NCBI GenBank assembly: GCA_002723155.1
Contig: PBNO01000003.1
Span: 43,937-107,936 of the forward strand
DNA length: 64,000 nucleotides
Direction: 5' to 3'
Origin: Ponticaulis sp.
GTDB lineage: Bacteria; Pseudomonadota; Alphaproteobacteria; Caulobacterales; Hyphomonadaceae
Shown: piece by piece, positions 32,378 through 40,636 of the stretch
How positions within the stretch are numbered: position 1 is the first letter of the stretch
Layout of the letters: the number at the start of each line of letters is the position of its first letter
Translations under genes and position numbers: made by a program
The notes under the pieces: generated by a model
Databases searched by the model: none
What the model saw: only the letters and a program-made list of their open reading frames with translations
Told to the model about the DNA's origin: nothing

Positions 32378-32823
32378 GCAATGACACCAAAACTGGCAAA
32401 ACAAAGGTCAACCCTCTACTGGGCGTTCTGGCTTTCGTTGCGCTCGCGGCTGCAATCTTTGTCTTCAGCGGGTTTCTGGGGGAACAGACCAGACCACACC
32501 GTTATGCGCTAGTGAATGAGTGCATAGGCGACCCTGCAGACGGTCAGTTCTTCATCAACACCTGTGAAACGGATATTAATCTGCGCTATTGCGCCCGTGC
32601 TGTTTCCGGCGAGGAGAATGATGTCTGCCGCACCGAGCGTCTTGCTCCTGGCACAGGCTCTGAGACCTATTACCCGACACGGCGTGAGATGGGAGAAGAC
32701 TTCGCAGACCGCGATGTGTGGGCCTGTGAGGCGCCTTATATGCCCGACATGGTCGTAACAAATCACAATAGCGCCCTGTTCCGTGAAGGCTGCCGCCAGC
32801 CTGATGGCGATGAGGATCAGTAA
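32374..32823 (+). CDS. Membrane-anchored six-cysteine protein, paralog 3 of 4
   Basis: 149 residues with a GTG start overlapping the previous stop (GTGA). A membrane helix spans about 15-35; Cys lie at 50, 64, 73, 85, 118 and 140. It is closest to paralogs 1 and 4 (INTCETDINLRYC, RLAPG, WACEAPYMP). The outer domain is acidic (EDFADRD) and ends with a charged tail. The next gene begins directly after its stop. Function unknown. Confidence 0.8.
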   Translation: MSNDTKTGKTKVNPLLGVLAFVALAAAIFVFSGFLGEQTRPHRYALVNECIGDPADGQFFINTCETDINLRYCARAVSGEENDVCRTERLAPGTGSETYYPTRREMGEDFADRDVWACEAPYMPDMVVTNHNSALFREGCRQPDGDEDQ

Positions 32824-33342
32824 GTGGCTGACCCGTCGTCCAGCGAAAAACAGCCAGACAAGAAGCAGGGCCCTGGCTGGCTCTTTCCTGTCGCGGCCGT
32901 CCTCGTGCTCGGCGCAATCGGATATGTGTCGACCCGGCTAACAGAGCCTGAACGCCTCGCGGACGTAAATCACTGCATCGGGCCGCGGGAAGGCCACCCG
33001 ATCTATGAGAACACCTGCGATATGCCTATCCATCTGCAATATTGCTTCTTCTCTGATGCAGGCCCCGAGCGGGATATGTGCCGCAATACAGAGCTGGCAC
33101 CCGGCGAAGGACTCGATCAGGAAACCCTCAATAATGATCTTGCAGAACTGGACGGATTATTTCGCGCCGACTTCTACGCCTGCGAACTACCTTTCGTTCC
33201 GGGCCAGTTCGAGCACTGGAACACACGCCGCATGCGGGCGGGCTGCGTACAGCCGGGTGACCCGTTTGCAGGCCCTCATATTTCACGTCCCGGAGCGGCT
33301 CGAACACCGGCAAATACCGGCGAAATTCCCGACGATTTATAG
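32824..33342 (+). CDS. Membrane-anchored six-cysteine protein, paralog 4 of 4, with C-terminal tail
   Basis: 172 residues from a GTG that follows the previous stop with no gap. A hydrophilic basic N-terminus, membrane helix about 18-38, then Cys at 51, 65, 74, 86, 120 and 141 with the family pattern (YENTCDMPIHLQYCF, ELAPGEG, YACELPFVP). It alone carries about 30 extra residues after the last Cys, rich in Pro, Gly and Ala. No terminator with a plus-strand T-run follows, so the transcript might run toward tRNA-Pro. Function unknown. Confidence 0.8.
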   Translation: MADPSSSEKQPDKKQGPGWLFPVAAVLVLGAIGYVSTRLTEPERLADVNHCIGPREGHPIYENTCDMPIHLQYCFFSDAGPERDMCRNTELAPGEGLDQETLNNDLAELDGLFRADFYACELPFVPGQFEHWNTRRMRAGCVQPGDPFAGPHISRPGAARTPANTGEIPDDL

Positions 33343-33371
33343 CCGCAGTACCGGTTCGGAATGATTGAGCG

Positions 33372-33400
33372 AAAAAAAGGCTTCAAAATCCGCAGAAGCC
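33372..33400 (-). terminator. Terminator-like hairpin acting on the minus strand
   Basis: GGCTTC pairs with GAAGCC (33379-33384, 33395-33400); read on the minus strand it is followed by seven T (33372-33378). A minus-strand transcript from the OsmC side or from the AT-rich gap would end here. On the plus strand no T-run follows. Confidence 0.5.
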
Positions 33401-33443
33401 CACTTGATTCCTACAGCAAAAGGCGTAAAAAGCGCCGCTCAGT

Positions 33444-33520
<77 letters not shown>

Positions 33521-33710
33521 TTTTCCCCTTCAAAATAAAAAACAACTCAACCGTAAGACTTACGTCGCACGTAACTTCAACAGTTGAATGTGTTTACATA
33601 TCAAGATTACATCTTTTTAAGCATAAAATTTTTCTGCATTTTCAAATGCCTCGCAAATTCTTTGCCGTGATTTGCATTTTAACGCATTTTTCGGTTGCAT
33701 TATTTGGGAG
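33521..33710. other. AT-rich non-coding stretch between tRNA-Pro and the candidate small RNA
   Basis: The sequence turns markedly AT-rich (runs of A and T, repeated TTTGCAT/TTGCAT at 33671-33677 and 33694-33700) against a GC-rich background. No reading frame or stable hairpin was found. It probably holds the promoter of the RNA at 33721-33847; no clean -35/-10 pair could be fixed. Confidence 0.5.
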
Positions 33711-33720
33711 TTTTGTGTTT

Positions 33721-33847
33721 AAGCACCCCTCGCATCCGGAGCAGTTACCCGTCCCCCCTCGTTACTGCTTCAAAGATGCACCCCCTCAGTCAGGCGTCGC
33801 GTAAGTTCCCCCGTCCCTTCCCCCCCTCCTTCGGGGAGCTTGTTTTC
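33721..33847 (+). ncRNA. Candidate small RNA with three C-rich hairpin loops
   Basis: Three consecutive hairpins each present a C-rich loop: 33741-33748 with 33761-33768 (loop CCGTCCCCCCTC, one T-T mismatch), 33775-33779 with 33794-33798 (loop begins ACCCCCTC), and 33803-33811 with 33833-33841 (21-base loop mostly C and T), the last followed by TTGTTTT as an intrinsic terminator. In the second and third stems a U-G pair holds only on the plus strand. The loops are complementary to Shine-Dalgarno sequences, like anti-SD small RNAs of alphaproteobacteria (alpha-r15 / CcsR class), though I cannot claim homology. No protein is encoded. Confidence 0.6.
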
Positions 33848-33897
33848 AAGTTTTGAGCGTGACGTCTGGCTGTACCTCCCCCGAAGAACAAAAGCCC

Positions 33898-34368
33898 TCA
33901 GGCGAAGTCGTAATCGGCCTCATGCTTTACGGGGAAATTCACCGACCGCGCGATGAAGCAATATTTGTGAATCTCGCCATGGATCGCGTCGGCCTTAGCC
34001 TGATCATCGCCAGCCTGGAGCGTAATTACCGGCCTGAGCGTGGCGGCAACAAAGCGGCCCGTTCCATCCGGCTCTGACTCGCCATGCCCGACAGGATTGT
34101 CCTCATAGCCGAGCACGGTCAGACCGGCACTCGACGCCAGATGAAGATACCACAGCATGTGACAGGCCGAGAGCGCCGAGATCAGCAGATCTTCGGGGTT
34201 CATCAGAGACGGATCACCGCCCAGCATGGGATCATTAGAACAGGATACAACAGGCTTGCCCGGAACCGCGATATCCCAGATCCGGTCATATGCCTTATAG
34301 CTGCTCGTCCCACTGCCCCGATTACCTGTCCAAACAATGCGGGAGGTAAAATCATGGGCGCGGGACAT
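33898..34368 (-). CDS. OsmC-family peroxiredoxin-like protein
   Basis: A 156-residue OsmC/Ohr-fold protein: an N-terminal beta strand set, then NPEDLLISALSACHMLWYLHLAS with the conserved Cys69, and a second candidate Cys136 in KYCFIARSVN. OsmC proteins reduce organic hydroperoxides with a Cys pair; this sequence is of the YhfA/OsmC-like group rather than Ohr. It ends its cistron next to ilvD, starting 5 bases downstream of the ilvD stop, so the two may be cotranscribed. Confidence 0.88.
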   Translation of the reverse strand: MSRAHDFTSRIVWTGNRGSGTSSYKAYDRIWDIAVPGKPVVSCSNDPMLGGDPSLMNPEDLLISALSACHMLWYLHLASSAGLTVLGYEDNPVGHGESEPDGTGRFVAATLRPVITLQAGDDQAKADAIHGEIHKYCFIARSVNFPVKHEADYDFA

Positions 34369-34373
34369 AGCGT

Positions 34374-36224
34374 TTATCTCTTCTGGTTCAGGTCTCGAAC
34401 AGCGCCGCGTGCGGCGGATGTTGTGAAGGCAGCATAAGCTTTCAGCGCCTGAGAGACATTACGCTTACGCGGCTTCTCAGGGCTATACACAGCATCACCA
34501 CGCTGTGCCTGAATTTCACGACGCGCAGCAAGCTCTGTTTCCGAGAGACGCAGAGAAATAGTGCGGTTCGGAATATCAATGTCGATCATGTCGCCATTCT
34601 GGACCAGCGCAATCGTGCCGCCCTCAGCGGCTTCTGGAGACACGTGTCCGATAGAGAGGCCTGACGTACCGCCGGAAAAGCGACCATCGGTGATCAGCGC
34701 ACACGCTTTGCCGAGGCCTTTGGATTTCAGATAGCTGGTCGGATACAGCATTTCCTGCATGCCCGGACCGCCACGCGGCCCTTCATAGCGAATGACGACC
34801 ACGTCACCTTCGACCACTTTTCCGGTAAGGATAGCGGAAACCGCATCATCCTGGCTTTCATAGACCTTAGCAGGACCGGAGAATTTCAGAATGGAATCAT
34901 CAACGCCTGCCGTCTTCACGATACAGCCATCAATCGCCAGATTACCAGACAGCACAGCAAGGCCGCCATCCTGACTGAAGGCATGTTCTTTGGAACGGAT
35001 GACGCCGTTTTCACGGTCAATGTCGAGGCTTTCCCAACGGCTTGCCTGACTGAACGCTACCTGCGTTGGCACGCCGCCCGGCGCAGCAGAGTAAAGCTCA
35101 CGCGCGGTGTTAGACGTCGAGATGGTGATATCCCACTGATCGATGGCATCGCCAATCGTTGGCGCGTGAACCGTCGGCAAATTGCGGTGTAGAAGCCCAG
35201 CGCGATCCAGCTCACCGAGGATAGACATAATGCCGCCCGCGCGATGCACGTCTTCCATGTGAACGTCATCTTTCGCTGGCGCAACCTTACACAGGCACGG
35301 CACGTTGCGAGAGAGCCGGTCGATATCATCCATTGTGAAATCGATTTCCCCTTCGATCGCCGCAGCGAGAAGGTGGAGCACGGTATTGGTTGAACCGCCC
35401 ATCGCAATGTCGAGGCTCATCGCGTTCTCAAATGCCTCAAAGCTCGCGATGGAGCGCGGCAGAACGCTCTCGTCGTCCTGCTCATAATAACGCTTACAAT
35501 TATCGACGATCAGACGGCCTGCTTCGAGGAAGAGACGCTTACGATCCGCGTGCGTTGCAAGTGTAGATCCATTGCCCGGCAGAGAGAGGCCCAGCGCCTC
35601 TGTGAGACAGTTCATGGAGTTTGCAGTGAACATGCCGGAACACGAACCACAAGTCGGGCAAGCCGAGCGTTCAATCGCCTGCACATCTTCATCGGAGACA
35701 TTCTCGTCCGCCGCTGCAACCATCGCATCAACGAGGTCGAGCGCGATCTCCTTGCCGTCTTTGACAACTTTACCGGCTTCCATAGGGCCACCGGAAACAA
35801 ACACAGCCGGAATATTGAGGCGCATTGCAGCCATCAGCATACCCGGCGTGATCTTATCGCAGTTGGAGATACAGACCATCGCGTCCGCGCAGTGCGCATT
35901 GACCATATACTCGACACTGTCCGCGATCAGCTCACGCGATGGCAGCGAATAGAGCATGCCGTCATGGCCCATCGCGATACCGTCATCGACAGCAATCGTG
36001 TTGAATTCTTTGGCAACGCCGCCAGCCGCTTCAATCTCGCGCGCGACCATCTGGCCGAGGTCTTTCAAATGGACGTGGCCCGGCACAAACTGGGTGAAAG
36101 AGTTCACCACCGCAATAATCGGCTTACCGAAATCACCGTCTTTCATACCTGTCGCGCGCCATAGACCACGAGCGCCCGCCATGTTGCGGCCATGTGTGGA
36201 AGTACGTGAACGATAATTCGGCAT
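34374..36224 (-). CDS. ilvD: Dihydroxy-acid dehydratase
   Basis: 616 residues, full length. Iron-sulfur cluster cysteines are in [10 protein letters not shown] and in [19 protein letters not shown]; other signatures are [14 protein letters not shown] near residue 280 and [16 protein letters not shown] near 520. It catalyses the third step of valine and isoleucine synthesis in the cytoplasm. The 224-base gap upstream (36225-36448) holds its promoter; I see no leader peptide with repeated branched-chain codons, so classical attenuation is not supported. Confidence 0.97.
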   Translation of the reverse strand: MPNYRSRTSTHGRNMAGARGLWRATGMKDGDFGKPIIAVVNSFTQFVPGHVHLKDLGQMVAREIEAAGGVAKEFNTIAVDDGIAMGHDGMLYSLPSRELIADSVEYMVNAHCADAMVCISNCDKITPGMLMAAMRLNIPAVFVSGGPMEAGKVVKDGKEIALDLVDAMVAAADENVSDEDVQAIERSACPTCGSCSGMFTANSMNCLTEALGLSLPGNGSTLATHADRKRLFLEAGRLIVDNCKRYYEQDDESVLPRSIASFEAFENAMSLDIAMGGSTNTVLHLLAAAIEGEIDFTMDDIDRLSRNVPCLCKVAPAKDDVHMEDVHRAGGIMSILGELDRAGLLHRNLPTVHAPTIGDAIDQWDITISTSNTARELYSAAPGGVPTQVAFSQASRWESLDIDRENGVIRSKEHAFSQDGGLAVLSGNLAIDGCIVKTAGVDDSILKFSGPAKVYESQDDAVSAILTGKVVEGDVVVIRYEGPRGGPGMQEMLYPTSYLKSKGLGKACALITDGRFSGGTSGLSIGHVSPEAAEGGTIALVQNGDMIDIDIPNRTISLRLSETELAARREIQAQRGDAVYSPEKPRKRNVSQALKAYAAFTTSAARGAVRDLNQKR

Positions 36225-36448
36225 AGTCTTACTCTTTCGGCTGAACGTCCGGCGGCTCAGGCACGCAACGGACCCTCTCTGCCCTATCAGGGGAAACCAA
36301 AGCTCGCAAGAATAGACGCAAGTAATTCGCGCTGATTGAGGTTATTTTTTGCTCGGATACACTTCAACAAGCGATGAGTTGGTGGAAAAATCGGCGAATG
36401 CACCGCTCTAAAGGATTTTATTCCGATAGAGATGCAACCTCGTCAGGT

Positions 36449-37183
36449 TCAACGTGCGCCAAATACAGCCCTGAGATCAGCCATAGCCGGCATAACGCCC
36501 AGGAGCAAAAGCAACCCCGCCACAGGCAATAGTCCGCCAGCAGCCCAGCTCTGAATAATCAGCGCGCCGCAAATTCCCCCTACGAGAAACGCGATGAAAA
36601 CGCTGAGATAGAGCACCATACGAACGAGATCTGCACGCCGCGCCCTGCCCGCAAGCCAGCGACCGATCTCGATACCAAGATCGGTAGAAAGGCCTGTCAC
36701 ATGTGTGGTCCGCACGACGGCTGTAGAAGCTTTCGTGATCAGCGCGTTTTGCAGCCCCATTAGAAAGCAAAGCATGGCCGCGATAAAAGGCACCAGCGCG
36801 ACGCTATCGCTGAATACGCTGCTCAACAGAAAAATCGTCACCAGCAGAAAGGCCTCAATCAACAGAGGAAGACTATATTGCGAGGCTAATCTGCGCCGGC
36901 GAGCCTGAAGCACGAGCAGCGTCGTAAAGGCAGCGCCCGCGATGAAACAGATGATGAGTCCGAACAGCGCGGCAGCGGGTAGCGCCAGCCCAAGCGCGGC
37001 ATCATCTGCTATGGCGGAGAGAATGCCCGTCATGTGAGACGTGTAGCGCCCGACGAGGAAGAACCCACCCGCATTGATGTAACCGGCGATAAACGCAAGC
37101 AGCAGCCCAAGCTGCCAGTTCTTGGCTGGCGTTCTTCGCCTGTCGGCGAGTTTGAATATGGATACGGGCACCAGTCTCTGCAT
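36449..37183 (-). CDS. DUF1275 (YoaK-like) membrane protein
   Basis: 244 residues with about six membrane helices. The family signature GYINAGGFFLVGRYTSHMTGILS is near residues 35-57, followed by FMGLQNALITKASTAVVRTTHVTG-like text near 135-160 (here FLMGLQNALI). DUF1275 proteins are inner-membrane proteins of unknown function. It is divergent from the Fur-boxed receptor at 37354 and could share that control, which is inference from position. Confidence 0.88.
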   Translation of the reverse strand: MQRLVPVSIFKLADRRRTPAKNWQLGLLLAFIAGYINAGGFFLVGRYTSHMTGILSAIADDAALGLALPAAALFGLIICFIAGAAFTTLLVLQARRRRLASQYSLPLLIEAFLLVTIFLLSSVFSDSVALVPFIAAMLCFLMGLQNALITKASTAVVRTTHVTGLSTDLGIEIGRWLAGRARRADLVRMVLYLSVFIAFLVGGICGALIIQSWAAGGLLPVAGLLLLLGVMPAMADLRAVFGAR

Positions 37184-37281
37184 TGCTTAAAACGCATACC
37201 ATTATTCCCGCCTTTCAAACACCAGCGTCGCCGCGCACCCCTCTCTCATGGAAATAATTTTAGAAATCTCCTCAGACTCTA

Positions 37282-37298
37282 TTGCAAATGATTTGCAA
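37282..37298. promoter_or_regulatory. Perfect palindrome, probable Fur box 1 of receptor gene
   Basis: TTGCAAATGATTTGCAA is an 8-1-8 perfect palindrome that also fits the Fur 7-1-7 layout. It is 56 bases before the receptor start and 99 bases from the divergent DUF1275 start. Confidence 0.65.
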
Positions 37299-37318
37299 GA
37301 ACATTGCCCCGCATCTAC

Positions 37319-37337
37319 GCAAATGAGAATTATTCGC
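37319..37337. promoter_or_regulatory. Fur box 2 of receptor gene
   Basis: GCAAATGAGAATTATTCGC matches the minus-strand reading of the box at 405-423 in 18 of 19 positions. It ends 16 bases before the receptor ATG, overlapping where RNA polymerase would sit. Confidence 0.75.
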
Positions 37338-37353
37338 AATACCAGGGGTAGTT

Positions 37354-39525
37354 ATGAAAAACGGATTTCTGCGAAGCATCAGCGCAGTGGCTATCGGGCT
37401 CGCCGTCGCGCAGGGACTTGCAGCACAGGCTGACGATGCCGACGCGATTGAACCGGCTTACGGAGACACTGAAGAGCGTATGCTGGATGACATCGTGGTC
37501 ACAGCGGCGGGCTTTCAGCAAAACATCGTAGACGCACCGGCCAGCATCACCCTGCTCCCGGCCGAAGAGCTGGAACAGCAGCGCGTGAACAGCCTCGCAG
37601 AAGCGCTCCGCAATGTGCCTGGCGTCGATATCGGCAATGGCGTCGGCAAAACTGGCGGCCAGAGCATCACCATCCGCGGCATGCCGAGCGATTATACCCT
37701 CGTACTGGTGGACGGTCGTCGTCAGAACGCTGCGGGTAATGTCACGCCAAACGGCTTTGGCGACACATCTGCAAACTTCATCCCCCCTGTTTCCGCGACC
37801 GAGCGTATCGAGGTTGTGCGCGGCCCGATGTCTACGCTTTACGGGTCCGATGCGATGGGCGGCGTGGTGAACATCATCACACGAACGCCTGACGAAGACT
37901 TCGGAATTGATCTTGGCGTCGACGCAACGCTGCAGGGCGATGATGATTTCGGTAACAGCTATAACACCACGCTCTACGCGGATGGTCCGGTTGTACCCGG
38001 TCAGCTCGCTTTTGCCGTGCGGGGCCGCTATTTCGAACGCGAAGCTTCCGAACTGATTTACACGGACGTAAACGGTGACCCGATCGAAGTGTCACGTCGT
38101 GGCCCGTCCCCAGTAGAAGGCACAATCTGGTCTGCCGGTGGCCGCCTTACCTACACACCGAATGACAATCACCGCATCTGGTTCGACGCCGATATCAACG
38201 AACAATCCTTCGACAATTCGCAAGGCCAACTCGGCACGCTGGGCACGCGCGGCTATGCCGACGAGCTTCAGTTCAACCGTGAACAGTTTGTGCTGGCTTA
38301 CACCGGCGAAATCCTGGACGGCGTGCTCGACGCGGACATTACCCGCAACACAACAGAAACACTCGGACGCGTCCTGCCGTCTGATGTCGCAGGCACAAAC
38401 CGTCTTGCGGGCGACCCGCGCGATCTGGAAGCGACCAACACTATTTACAATGGCCGTTTCTACCGGACGGTTGGCCAGCACACATTCACAATTGGCGGCC
38501 AGTTCTGGGATGCCGAAATGGTTGACGGCGTAGCAGCAGAACCATTCAGCCATGAGCAATGGGCTCTGTTCGCGGAAAACGAATGGCGCATCATTGACGA
38601 CCTCGCGCTGACCGTTGGCGGCCGGTACGACAATCACAGCACCTTCGGCGAACAATTCTCTCCACGTGCTTACCTTGTATGGACTGTAAACAACTATTTC
38701 ACCCTGAAGGGCGGCGTCAGTCGTGGCTTTAAAACGCCGCGTCTTGAGCAGATTGCGTCCGGCATTATCGGCTTCCGTGGTCAGGGCACCATCCCTGTAC
38801 TCGGCACACCGACACTGCAGCCGGAAACAAGCACGACCTATGAGGCAGGCGTTTACTTCACAGACGGTCGCGGCCTTACAGGTAACCTCACCGTGTTCCA
38901 GAACACGTTTGAAGATAAGATTGCTGACGGTCCGGAACTCATCAACTGCGCCTATGCGCTGACAGAAGCCGAATACAACGCCCTGCCAGCGTCCGATTCC
39001 TGTGTTGATTACGGCTACTGGCCACGCCCGGCAACCTTCTCCCAGTCCATCAACGTAGATGAGGCTGAAACGCGCGGCGTTGAGGCATCTCTGCGCCAGG
39101 CCTTCGAAGACGTCACCATCTCGCTCAACTACACCTATCAGGACAGCGAGCAGAAGAGCGGGCCGAGCATTGGTGAGCCACTCGTCAACGTGCCACAGCA
39201 TCAGCTGAATTCGCGCGTAAACTGGGATGTCACCTCGGACATCAATCTCTGGATACGCGGCGAATACGCATCAGAGCGCTATCGCGGCGCAGGTGAAGCG
39301 CAGGACCAGCTCGGCGACTATTCAAGCTATGTCCTGTTTAACCTTGGCGGCGGCTGGCGCGCAAACGACCACGTCACGTTCAATGCTACGATTGATAACC
39401 TGCTTGATGAGGATTTCATTCAGTACATGCCTTATACGAGCCGCGGCTCGCAGGCTTATTCCAACGAGTACGCGATCAATCAGGAACCGCGCCGCCTCTG
39501 GCTTTCAGTGAATGTGAGCTACTAA
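37354..39525 (+). CDS. TonB-dependent receptor, siderophore/FepA-CirA type
   Basis: 723 residues: signal peptide (about 1-26), TonB box (DDIVVTAAGFQ), plug domain (VNSLAEALRNVPGVDIGNG, IRGMPSDYTLVLVDGRR, VVRGPMSTLYGSDAMGGVVNI) and a 22-strand barrel ending in aromatic Tyr. The plug motifs are those of FepA/CirA-like ferric siderophore receptors. Two Fur boxes upstream point to iron repression. A strong terminator closes the gene, so it is monocistronic. The siderophore cannot be told from sequence. Confidence 0.92.
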   Translation: MKNGFLRSISAVAIGLAVAQGLAAQADDADAIEPAYGDTEERMLDDIVVTAAGFQQNIVDAPASITLLPAEELEQQRVNSLAEALRNVPGVDIGNGVGKTGGQSITIRGMPSDYTLVLVDGRRQNAAGNVTPNGFGDTSANFIPPVSATERIEVVRGPMSTLYGSDAMGGVVNIITRTPDEDFGIDLGVDATLQGDDDFGNSYNTTLYADGPVVPGQLAFAVRGRYFEREASELIYTDVNGDPIEVSRRGPSPVEGTIWSAGGRLTYTPNDNHRIWFDADINEQSFDNSQGQLGTLGTRGYADELQFNREQFVLAYTGEILDGVLDADITRNTTETLGRVLPSDVAGTNRLAGDPRDLEATNTIYNGRFYRTVGQHTFTIGGQFWDAEMVDGVAAEPFSHEQWALFAENEWRIIDDLALTVGGRYDNHSTFGEQFSPRAYLVWTVNNYFTLKGGVSRGFKTPRLEQIASGIIGFRGQGTIPVLGTPTLQPETSTTYEAGVYFTDGRGLTGNLTVFQNTFEDKIADGPELINCAYALTEAEYNALPASDSCVDYGYWPRPATFSQSINVDEAETRGVEASLRQAFEDVTISLNYTYQDSEQKSGPSIGEPLVNVPQHQLNSRVNWDVTSDINLWIRGEYASERYRGAGEAQDQLGDYSSYVLFNLGGGWRANDHVTFNATIDNLLDEDFIQYMPYTSRGSQAYSNEYAINQEPRRLWLSVNVSY

Positions 39526-39534
39526 ACATACGAA

Positions 39535-39562
39535 AACGCCCCGGCCATCTGGTCGGGGCGTT
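39535..39562 (+). terminator. Intrinsic terminator of the receptor gene
   Basis: A 12-bp stem (39535-39546 with 39551-39562, one G-U) around ATCT, followed by TTCTTC, only 9 bases after the receptor stop. Confidence 0.75.
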
Positions 39563-39587
39563 CTTCAATGTGCAATTTGCTTTGAGC

Positions 39588-40454
39588 TTAGTCCGGAATG
39601 CCACCAAAACGGCCGGACTGGAAATCAGCAAACGCCTGATGGATTTCCTGCACGGTGTTCATAACGAACGGGCCGTGACCGACCACAGGCTCGTCAATTG
39701 GCTCACCAGTCAGCACGAGCAGGACCGTATTCTCACCAGCGGTGAAGGTCGCGCCCTCGCCCTCTACAGAATAACGCGCCGCCTCACCGGCATTCACGCG
39801 ATACCCGCCCGCATCAATATGGCCAGACATGACGACCAGCATGGTGTTGTGCGCATCGGGAATATCCAGCGTCATCTCGCCAGCGCGGGAGAGCTTAACA
39901 TCCCAGATATTCATCGGCGTGAAGGTCGATGCAGCGCCTTTGACGCCATCAAGTTCACCCGCTATGAGGCGCGCCTTACCGCCATCAAATTCCACAACAG
40001 GAATCTCGGCATCGAGGATCGCCTGATAGCGCGGATGCACCATCTTGTCCTTCTTCGGCAGGTTCACCCAAAGCTGGCACATACGGAATGGGCCACCCTT
40101 TTCAGAATAGGCCGCCGAGTGAAACTCCTCATGGATCACGCCAGCCCCAGCGGTCATCCATTGAACGTCGCCAGGTCCGATCGTGCCGCCACCGCCATGA
40201 GAATCGCGGTGACTTACCTCGCCATCATAAACGATGGTCACCGTTTCGAAGCCGCGGTGCGGGTGCTGGCCAACGCCGCGTGGACGCCCGGTATCGTTCG
40301 GCGGGAATGCGTAAGGATTGCCATAGTCCAGCATGAGGAACGGGCTGATCGCAGCCGTGTCGCCGTTATAGTTGAACAGAGAGCGCACATAGAACCCGTC
40401 GCCGACCCAATGGCTTTGCGGGGCGCGCATGATCTGTACGAAGCTCTTGGTCAT
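39588..40454 (-). CDS. Pirin-family cupin protein
   Basis: 288 residues. The N-terminal cupin has the pirin pattern HPHRGFETVTIVYDGEVSHRDS with metal-binding His and Glu, then GDVQWMTAGAGVIHEE; the C-terminal cupin is degenerate, ending FVMNTVQEIHQAFADFQSGRFGGIP, a pirin hallmark. Bacterial pirins have quercetinase activity or unknown roles. Cytoplasmic. It converges on the receptor terminator. Confidence 0.93.
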   Translation of the reverse strand: MTKSFVQIMRAPQSHWVGDGFYVRSLFNYNGDTAAISPFLMLDYGNPYAFPPNDTGRPRGVGQHPHRGFETVTIVYDGEVSHRDSHGGGGTIGPGDVQWMTAGAGVIHEEFHSAAYSEKGGPFRMCQLWVNLPKKDKMVHPRYQAILDAEIPVVEFDGGKARLIAGELDGVKGAASTFTPMNIWDVKLSRAGEMTLDIPDAHNTMLVVMSGHIDAGGYRVNAGEAARYSVEGEGATFTAGENTVLLVLTGEPIDEPVVGHGPFVMNTVQEIHQAFADFQSGRFGGIPD

Positions 40455-40578
40455 TTTCTTTTCCTTTCAACCTGCCCGTCACTGACCTTGGAAGGACCGG
40501 TATTTCTGGTCTGATAAAGGATATGTTTCACGACGCCGCGCTCACAAGTACGTTCCCGCAGGTGCCTATAAGCGGCAC

Positions 40579-40608
40579 AAAAAAAATGCGGGGGCTTTCG
40601 CCCCCGCA
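40579..40608 (-). terminator. Intrinsic terminator of the large receptor gene
   Basis: TGCGGGGGC (40587-40595) pairs perfectly with GCCCCCGCA (40600-40608) around TTTC; on the minus strand a run of eight T follows. It lies 29 bases past the receptor stop. Confidence 0.92.
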
Positions 40609-40636
40609 CCTTGGATGATTTCAGATCGAATTCGAC

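Noticed and set aside
38092-39201. 369-codon open frame antisense to the siderophore-type receptor
   Set aside because: Shadow frame with no domain pattern; the receptor on the plus strand is full length with signal peptide and barrel.
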